Shown: piece after piece, positions 6,512-10,496 of the stretch
How positions within the stretch are numbered: the first letter of the stretch is position 1
Layout: every line of letters begins with the position of its first letter
Assembly (NCBI GenBank): GCA_947167435.1
Contig: CAMVIC010000045.1
Coordinates: 1-10,496, forward strand
Reading direction: 5' to 3'
DNA: 10,496 bases
Source of the DNA: an uncultured Clostridia bacterium
GTDB taxonomy: Bacteria > Bacillota_A > Clostridia > Oscillospirales > Oscillospiraceae
Translations under genes and position numbers: made by a program
Notes under the pieces: generated by a model
What the model saw: only the letters and a program-made list of their open reading frames with translations
Told to the model about the DNA's origin: nothing
Databases searched by the model: none

Positions 6512-7378
6512 ATGTCACAAATTATCGAGGCAAAGCTTGGTCAGAACTTACAAGAGCTCATGGACCGAACGGACCCGGGGAGCGTCATTCGGCTGCCCGC
6601 GGGGGAGTGGAGACAGAAGTTTACAGTTCGCACGCCGGGGCTGACGCTTTTGGGCGCCGGCGCGGAGCAGTGCCGGATTGTCTATGACGACTATGCGAAA
6701 AAGCCGGACGATCAGGGCCGGGAATACAACACCTTCCGCACCTGGACCGTGGCGGTGACGGCGGACGGCGTGAGCATGCGGGACCTGGCCGTCGTCAACG
6801 ATTCCGGGCATCCGGAGGAAAAGGGGCAGGAGGTGGCGCTGAGCGTGTACGGGGATGATTTCCTCATGGAGCGCTGCCTGCTCTCCTCCACCCAGGATAC
6901 CCTCTTCGCGGGCCCGCTGCCGCCGGATCTGATCGAGCGTTACGACGGCTTCCTGCCGGACGAGCTGCGGCAGGACCGGCTGCTGCGGCAGCGCTTTCTG
7001 GACTGCCGCATCGAGGGCACGGTGGACTTCATCTTCGGCTGCGGCGACGCGCTGTTTGACCGCTGCGAGATCCGCTCCGTGTTTGACGCGCGGGATATCG
7101 GATACGCCGCCGCCCCGGCCCACAGCCCGGAGCAGGAGCGGGGCTTTCTCTTCCGGGACTGCGCCTTCACCTGCGACGAGGGGGTAAGCCCGGGCAGCAT
7201 CTACCTGGCGCGCCCCTGGCGGGATCACGGGCTGGCGGTGTTTGAAAACTGCAGCTACGGCCCCCACATCGCCCCAGAGGGCTTTGACAAGTGGAACGAC
7301 ACCGAGCGGGACAAAACCGCCCGCTTCCGGGAGACGCCGCCGGTCCCCGGCCGGGTGAGCTGGGTCAATCAGCGCTGA
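6512..7378 (+). CDS. Pectinesterase (pectin methylesterase), family CE8, no signal peptide (288 aa)
   Basis: Removes methyl esters from galacturonate residues of pectin or its fragments, giving acid groups and methanol. The hallmarks of the right-handed beta-helix family are present in order: GEWRQKF (31-37, the GxYxE region), GQEVAL with the oxyanion glutamine Q106, TQDTLF with Q128 and catalytic D129, GTVDFIFG with nucleophile D172, and YLARPWR with R234 and W236. No signal peptide or membrane segment is seen, so the enzyme should be cytoplasmic, as expected for one acting on imported, partly methylated oligogalacturonides. The ATG at 6512 is chosen; AAGGA at 6494-6498 is somewhat distant (13 nt). 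An in-frame GTG at 6488 would add eight residues but has no ribosome binding site. It is transcribed away from the importer operon across a shared control region, suggesting co-regulation. Family assignment is strong; the intracellular role is inferred. Confidence 0.93.
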   Translation: MSQIIEAKLGQNLQELMDRTDPGSVIRLPAGEWRQKFTVRTPGLTLLGAGAEQCRIVYDDYAKKPDDQGREYNTFRTWTVAVTADGVSMRDLAVVNDSGHPEEKGQEVALSVYGDDFLMERCLLSSTQDTLFAGPLPPDLIERYDGFLPDELRQDRLLRQRFLDCRIEGTVDFIFGCGDALFDRCEIRSVFDARDIGYAAAPAHSPEQERGFLFRDCAFTCDEGVSPGSIYLARPWRDHGLAVFENCSYGPHIAPEGFDKWNDTERDKTARFRETPPVPGRVSWVNQR

Positions 7379-7391
7379 GCGCAAAAAAGAC

Positions 7392-7420
7392 TTGCCGGGG
7401 GCGGCATTCTCTTTTATAGT
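7392..7420 (+). promoter_or_regulatory. Promoter of the Ltp-repeat gene
   Basis: TTGCCG (7392-7397) and TATAGT (7415-7420) are separated by exactly 17 nt, a good sigma-A type promoter, placing the start near 7427 and leaving a 46 nt leader. It lies right after the pectinesterase stop codon, so the two plus-strand genes are probably separate units. I see no clear terminator for the pectinesterase in the short gap. Confidence 0.6.
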
Positions 7421-7472
7421 AAAGACAGGAAAGACAGATACACGGCAGACATGCATAAATGGGGGGACCGGT

Positions 7473-8507
7473 ATGAAAAAGCAGCTTTTTTCCCTTCTCC
7501 TGATTCTTTCGCTCCTGCTTGCGGCCTTGTCTCCGGCCGCCCTGGCCGCGGGAGACGGCAGCTTCGCGTTTTCCGCCGCGGAATTTGAGCAGCGGCTGGA
7601 GGCGCCTTTGAAGGAGCACGACATGATGTCCTTCCTGGAGGAAGAGGACGGGGACGTCTACCTGTACATCTTCGACGGCAGCTTCAACGTGACCGCCATC
7701 GTCATGTTCAACAAGGGCAATACCCAGGTGAGCCGCGCCGACGAGCGGGGAATCCAGGGAGTTGTGGCTGGGCTCAACGAGGAGGAGAACACCGAGGATC
7801 ATTATCAGATGATCTATACCATGGACGCCGTCATTGCCGCGGTGGACGGCAGCCTGAGCCAGACCCGCCGGGGAGAGATTATGATGGACATGGCCGAGAG
7901 CATGGAGAGCGACATGAGTGCGGACACGCCCACGGGCAGCACCACGGTGAACGGCTTCCGCTATAGTCTGACCATCTCCGACGGGCGCTGGTTCCTGATT
8001 GTGGAGCCGGACAGCGGCCCGGCCTACCCCGGCGGCACGACGGGAAGCAGCGGCAGCTCCGGCAGCGAAAAGAGCGCCATGCTCCAATCGAAAAACGCGC
8101 TGAGCCAGGCCCAGTCCTATCTCCGGTATTCCAGCTTTTCCCATGACGGACTGGTGGAGCAGCTGGAGTATGAGGGATTCAGCCACGCGGAAGCGGTCTA
8201 TGCCGCCGACCACTGCGGGGCGGACTGGTACGAGCAGGCGTCCAAGTCTGCGGAGAGTTATCTGAAATACATGGCCTTCTCCTACAGCGGACTGGTAGAC
8301 CAGCTGGAATATGAGAAGTTTACCCATGAGCAGGCGGTATACGCGGTGGACCGCTGCGGGGCGGACTGGAATGAGCAGGCCGTCAAATCCGCGGCCAGCT
8401 ACCTGGAGTATTCCAGCTTCTCCCGTTCCGAGCTGATCAGTCAGCTGGAGTTTGAGGGCTTTACTCACGAGCAGGCGGTTTACGGCGTGAGCCGGAACGG
8501 ACTGTAA
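7473..8507 (+). CDS. Secreted protein with three C-terminal Ltp-family repeats (344 aa)
   Basis: Residues 1-25 form a signal peptide (MKKQ, hydrophobic core, PAALA then AGDG) without a lipobox cysteine, so the protein is predicted to be secreted rather than lipid-anchored. Residues 26-185 form an acidic domain I do not recognise, then a Gly/Ser linker (188-198). The C-terminus holds three repeats with a 47-residue period starting near 214, 261 and 308, sharing the pattern SYLxYxxFSxxxLxxQLExExFxHxxAVY and, in the first two, CGADWxEQA. The third ends early at RNGL. This matches the Ltp (host cell surface-exposed lipoprotein) repeat family, known from Ltp of Streptococcus phage TP-J34, where it blocks entry of phage DNA, but also widespread in Firmicutes chromosomes. 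The ATG at 7473 has a G-rich site (7461-7466) instead of a canonical AGGAGG. Repeat family is confident; function here is unknown and no phage genes are nearby. Confidence 0.85.
   Translation: MKKQLFSLLLILSLLLAALSPAALAAGDGSFAFSAAEFEQRLEAPLKEHDMMSFLEEEDGDVYLYIFDGSFNVTAIVMFNKGNTQVSRADERGIQGVVAGLNEEENTEDHYQMIYTMDAVIAAVDGSLSQTRRGEIMMDMAESMESDMSADTPTGSTTVNGFRYSLTISDGRWFLIVEPDSGPAYPGGTTGSSGSSGSEKSAMLQSKNALSQAQSYLRYSSFSHDGLVEQLEYEGFSHAEAVYAADHCGADWYEQASKSAESYLKYMAFSYSGLVDQLEYEKFTHEQAVYAVDRCGADWNEQAVKSAASYLEYSSFSRSELISQLEFEGFTHEQAVYGVSRNGL
8112..8504 (+). repeat. Three in-frame Ltp repeats, 141 nt period
   Basis: Units at about 8112-8252, 8253-8393 and 8394-8504 (the last shortened) encode 47-residue repeats. 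Protein identity is high: SYL recurs at residues 215, 262 and 309, and CGADW at 248 and 295. DNA identity is lower than protein identity by eye, for example synonymous differences in the QLE and AVY codons, which suggests the duplications are old and maintained by selection on the protein. The two surviving cysteines (C248, C295) could form a disulfide outside the cell. Confidence 0.8.
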
Positions 8508-8545
8508 AGGGATTCTGTTCTCCGTCTCATCCGTGAGACATACGC

Positions 8546-8628
8546 AGCTTTCCGTAAAGAGGCCCGGCAGGCAGGATCATCACGGTCGATGATCTTGCCT
8601 GCCGGGCTGCTTGCTGCTGCGGAAAGCT
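8546..8628. terminator. Large nested inverted repeat between convergent genes
   Basis: An inner stem of 20 bp (8562-8581 with 8588-8607, one G-U-type mismatch, 6 nt loop) is enclosed by a 9 bp outer stem, AGCTTTCCG (8546-8554) with CGGAAAGCT (8620-8628). It lies between the Ltp-repeat gene and the minus-strand small gene, where a bidirectional terminator is expected. No T-tract follows on either strand, so it may instead be a structured RNA, a protective 3' end or a small repeat element. A 6 bp hairpin, GTCTCA-tccg-TGAGAC (8524-8539), precedes it. Confidence 0.45.
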
Positions 8629-8678
8629 TCGGAAGGCGGCAGTGGTTTGCCTTCTTCGTCTGTTCCGCGCCTGTGATA

Positions 8679-8906
8679 TCATGATCCGAACGCTTCGACA
8701 CGATCCCAGTTTGCTTCAACGTACGCGACGTAATCCGGTCTGCTGGCGTAACTTTCCATCAGTTGTTCTTTGGTCCAGCCCCAGGCTTTTGCGCAGGCGA
8801 TCGCGAAGTCAACGGGCGGGTTTTCTCCCGGCTCCCAATCTCCTCCGTTAACAAGCTCAAGCTTCGCGGCTTCCAGTTTTTCCACGTCCAGAGGTTCTTC
8901 CTTCAT
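8679..8906 (-). CDS. Small protein with double-glycine-like leader motif (75 aa), unknown function
   Basis: Real gene status is supported by its own promoter, a good ribosome binding site (AAAGGAGA about 10 nt before the ATG at 8906-8904) and a convergent placement. The N-terminus, LDVEKLEAAKLELVNGGDW, matches the spacing of double-glycine leaders: L at -12, L at -7, V at -4, G at -2 and -1, with K instead of E at -8. The remaining 53 residues (from DWEPG to the end) are acidic, contain four tryptophans and one cysteine (C38), and look helical (FAIACAKAWGWTKEQL, then YVAYVEANWDRVEAF). The codons are more AT-rich than those of neighbouring genes. A secreted peptide precursor is one possibility, but no peptidase-transporter or modification enzyme is in the window, so it may equally be an ordinary cytoplasmic small protein. 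I do not recognise a family with confidence. Confidence 0.65.
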   Translation of the reverse strand: MKEEPLDVEKLEAAKLELVNGGDWEPGENPPVDFAIACAKAWGWTKEQLMESYASRPDYVAYVEANWDRVEAFGS

Positions 8907-8939
8907 GATTTCGTTTCTCCTTTTCTTCCGGATGGGAAA

Positions 8940-8968
8940 AGCATACCATAGAATTCATCACAAAACAA
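8940..8968 (-). promoter_or_regulatory. Promoter of the small double-glycine gene
   Basis: On the minus strand TTGTTT (8968-8963) and TATGCT (8945-8940) are 17 nt apart, a credible sigma-A type promoter. Transcription would start near 8933, leaving a leader of about 27 nt that contains the AAAGGAGA ribosome binding site. This supports the short gene as a separately expressed unit. Confidence 0.5.
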
Positions 8969-9191
8969 TCACGCAGGATTTTTTGCCTGTTCGGCCGGCA
9001 TGCAGGAAAAGTACGGCGAAGATGATATGCGCCGTAATCAGGGCAGCTTTCGGTTTGACAGGCTGACCGGCGGCCGGGAGCACGCAAGATTCACAATTAA
9101 TTCAAGAATCATTCATTTTATTGTCAGTTTTCAGGCCTATTTTAAGGACACAAGCCAGGCGCAAACAAAAAAGAAAAGAGGTTTCCCGCAT
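8969..9191 (+). promoter_or_regulatory. Upstream region of the HtrA gene
   Basis: This spacer precedes the protease gene. The only passable promoter is TTCACA (9090-9095) with CATTTT (9114-9119) at 18 nt, which is weak. A perfect TTGACA at 9055-9060 has no matching -10 box. Alternating ATTC/GAAT words at 9100-9115 might be a binding site. I see no CIRCE element or CtsR-type heptads. The reading frame stays open upstream of the ATG, but it has no ribosome binding site and no signal-peptide logic, so the upstream part is treated as non-coding. Confidence 0.25.
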
Positions 9192-10364
9192 ATGAAAAAG
9201 ACAAAACTTACCCGACTGGTGGCTCTGCTGACGGTGCTCGTGTTTGCCATGAGCTGCCTGGGCGCCGCTTCCGCCGCTGCCGATGAGGCGCGCGAGCCTT
9301 TGAGCGCCCGGGAGATTTACGCCCGGAACGTAAACTCCACCGTGGGCATCCGCACCTCCTACACCACCACCAACTACTGGGGTTACCCCACCTCCGCCGC
9401 GGCGGCAGGTTCCGGGTTCATCCTCAGCGAAGACGGCTATATCCTCACCAACTACCACGTGGTGGAGAAATCCGAGTCCGTCACGGTGACCACCTACGAC
9501 GACCGGAACTTCAGCGCCAAGGTGGTGGGCTATGACAAGAGCAACGACATCGCCGTGCTGAAGGTCGAGGCCGAGGGCCTGACGCCGGTGACCTTCGGCG
9601 ACTCAGACGCCCTTTGCGTGGGCGACACGGTGGCCGCCATCGGCAACCCCCTGGGCGAGCTGACCTTCAGCATGACGCTGGGCATCGTCAGCGCCCTGGG
9701 CCGTCAGGTCACTCTGTCCTCCGGCACCACCATGGCCCTTATCCAGACCGATACCGCCATCAACTCCGGCAATTCCGGCGGCCCGCTGTTCAACGAATAC
9801 GGCGAGGTGGTGGGCATCACCAACGCCAAGTTCTCCTCCAGCGGAACCTCCGGCACCGCCGCCATTGAGAACATCGGCTTCGCCATCCCCGTCAACCAGA
9901 TCCGGGGCATCGTGGAGAGCATCATCGAGTACGGCTATATCGTCAAGCCCTATCTGGGCATCTCCGTGGTCACCGTCAGCGAAGAGCTGCGCGGCTTCGG
10001 CATCCCCCAGGGCGCCGTGGTCAAGGAGATCCGGACGGATTCCCCCGCAGAGGCGGCCGGATTGCAGATTAACGACATCATCACCGCCGTCAACGACAAG
10101 GAGATCACCAGCAGCGGCGATCTGGTGCGGCTGGTGGCCGGAACCCGTCCCGGCGACGAGCTGAGCCTCCAGGTATACCGGCAGAGCGAGAGCGAGCCCA
10201 TGACCATCACCGTCACCGTGGGCGAGCAGCAGCAGGAGGCGCTGCCCGAGCCTACGCCGGCACCGGAGAGCGACGCCGGTGAACAGGGCCAGCAGGGCCA
10301 GAACGGGGGAGAGATGTTCCCCTTCGGCTTCCCCTTCGGTTACGGCTTCGGCTACTCCGGATAA
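9192..10364 (+). CDS. htrA: HtrA/DegP-type serine protease with one PDZ domain (390 aa)
   Basis: Extracytoplasmic quality-control protease that degrades misfolded exported proteins. The N-terminus (MKKTKLTRLV, hydrophobic stretch 9-28, then AASAAADEA) reads as a cleavable signal peptide rather than the uncleaved anchor common in Gram-positive HtrA proteins. The trypsin-like domain spans about 40-250 with the full triad: H89 in TNYHVV, D119 in SNDIAVLKV, and S195 in GNSGGPL. IGNPLG (150-155) and IGFAIPV (228-234) are further family marks. One PDZ domain follows at about 255-343 (YLGISVV, AVVKEI, SPAEAAGLQINDII). The C-terminal tail is unusual: a Pro/Glu/Gln-rich linker (345-373) and then a Phe/Gly/Tyr-rich end, MFPFGFPFGYGFGYSG. 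The ATG at 9192 has AGAGG 10 nt upstream. It is single in its unit, with hairpins downstream. Identification is strong; the substrate is unknown. Confidence 0.94.
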   Translation: MKKTKLTRLVALLTVLVFAMSCLGAASAAADEAREPLSAREIYARNVNSTVGIRTSYTTTNYWGYPTSAAAAGSGFILSEDGYILTNYHVVEKSESVTVTTYDDRNFSAKVVGYDKSNDIAVLKVEAEGLTPVTFGDSDALCVGDTVAAIGNPLGELTFSMTLGIVSALGRQVTLSSGTTMALIQTDTAINSGNSGGPLFNEYGEVVGITNAKFSSSGTSGTAAIENIGFAIPVNQIRGIVESIIEYGYIVKPYLGISVVTVSEELRGFGIPQGAVVKEIRTDSPAEAAGLQINDIITAVNDKEITSSGDLVRLVAGTRPGDELSLQVYRQSESEPMTITVTVGEQQQEALPEPTPAPESDAGEQGQQGQNGGEMFPFGFPFGYGFGYSG

Positions 10365-10381
10365 AACACCATAACGACAGC

Positions 10382-10407
10382 AAGGCCGCGTCTTCGGACG
10401 CGGCCTT
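10382..10407 (+). terminator. Perfect 11 bp hairpin with TTCG loop after the HtrA gene
   Basis: AAGGCCGCGTC pairs perfectly with GACGCGGCCTT around a stable TTCG tetraloop, 17 nt after the protease stop codon. The stem is GC-rich and very stable, as expected of a terminator, but the following CAGCTTGTC is not a T-tract. It is the first of three inverted repeats in a row. Confidence 0.55.
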
Positions 10408-10408
10408 C

Positions 10409-10447
10409 AGCTTGTCAAAAAAGCCCTTCAGTCTTTTTTGGCAAGCT
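10409..10447. terminator. Second inverted repeat with A6/T6 arms
   Basis: AGCTTGTCAAAAAAG (10409-10423) pairs with CTTTTTTGGCAAGCT (10433-10447) with one G-T wobble and a 9 nt loop. The T-runs on both strands make it usable by transcripts from either side, so it may support termination for the HtrA gene and for a convergent gene beyond the right edge. Confidence 0.4.
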
Positions 10448-10458
10448 TCAGCCGCCAC

Positions 10459-10489
10459 ATTTTTTGTGAATCCGTATATCACAAAAAAT
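10459..10489. repeat. Third inverted repeat, ATTTTTTGTGA / TCACAAAAAAT
   Basis: ATTTTTTGTGA (10459-10469) and TCACAAAAAAT (10479-10489) are perfect 11 bp inverted copies with a 9 nt spacer at the right end of the window. It could be a terminator stem for minus-strand transcripts, or an operator (the TGTGA-N9-TCACA core resembles the symmetry of CRP/FNR-family sites). What follows lies outside the window, so its role cannot be decided here. Confidence 0.35.
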
Positions 10490-10496
10490 CTCGCTG

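Noticed and set aside
6548..8468. Two long minus-strand open frames (6548-7624 and 7365-8468) opposite the pectinesterase and Ltp genes
   Set aside because: They overlap genes with complete catalytic motifs or clear repeats, and their translations lack recognisable domains. The second merely mirrors the Ltp repeats.
8112..8504. Regularly spaced repeats suggestive of a CRISPR array
   Set aside because: The period is 141 nt, a multiple of three, the frame is continuous and conservation is at protein level: these are protein repeats.
7473..8507. Prophage remnant around the Ltp-repeat gene
   Set aside because: No integrase, repressor, structural or lysis genes and no att-like direct repeats are visible; the gene has its own ordinary promoter.
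9000..9191. N-terminal extension of the HtrA reading frame
   Set aside because: It would bury the signal peptide 64 residues inside the protein, has no ribosome binding site, and its sequence looks like AT-rich spacer.
10252..10482. 76-codon minus-strand open frame at the right end
   Set aside because: Its start lies within the terminal inverted repeats, no ribosome binding site is seen, and it overlaps the end of the HtrA gene and all of its terminator hairpins.

Overview
The window looks like chromosomal DNA of a fairly GC-rich Clostridia member, most plausibly a gut Oscillospiraceae-type bacterium (inference). The evidence is strong AGGAGG-type ribosome binding sites, GC-biased third codon positions, an Lpl/Ytc-type sugar importer, an Ltp-repeat protein and an HtrA protease with one PDZ domain. 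I see no phage, transposon, CRISPR, tRNA or rRNA signature.

Positions 1-6273 (minus strand) hold one long operon, read right to left. In transcription order it encodes a six-helix membrane protein with an ECF S-component-like look (5689-6273), an LplB-type permease (4637-5689), an LplC-type permease (3731-4621), a large 704-residue solute-binding protein (1551-3665), two four-helix membrane proteins of unknown function that overlap at ATGA (797-1396 and 300-800), and the N-terminal third of the ATPase (1-284, cut by the window edge). Together these give a complete CUT1-type oligosaccharide importer plus three unexplained membrane proteins. Hairpins lie before and after the binding-protein gene, and the second pair is likely to set its level apart from the downstream genes.

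Positions 6274-6511 are a divergent control region. It has a candidate promoter for each direction and two nested inverted repeats. On the other side, on the plus strand, lies a signal-less family-CE8 pectinesterase (6512-7378) with all its catalytic residues. Shared control would fit a system that imports methyl-esterified pectin fragments and de-esterifies them inside the cell. That link is an inference from position.

Positions 7379-10496 carry exported and small proteins. A secreted protein with three Ltp repeats (7473-8507) has its own promoter. It converges on a small minus-strand gene (8679-8906, 75 residues) with a double-glycine-like leader motif. A large nested inverted repeat sits between them. 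An HtrA-type serine protease (9192-10364) follows, then a cluster of three successive inverted repeats (10382-10489) that probably ends transcription.
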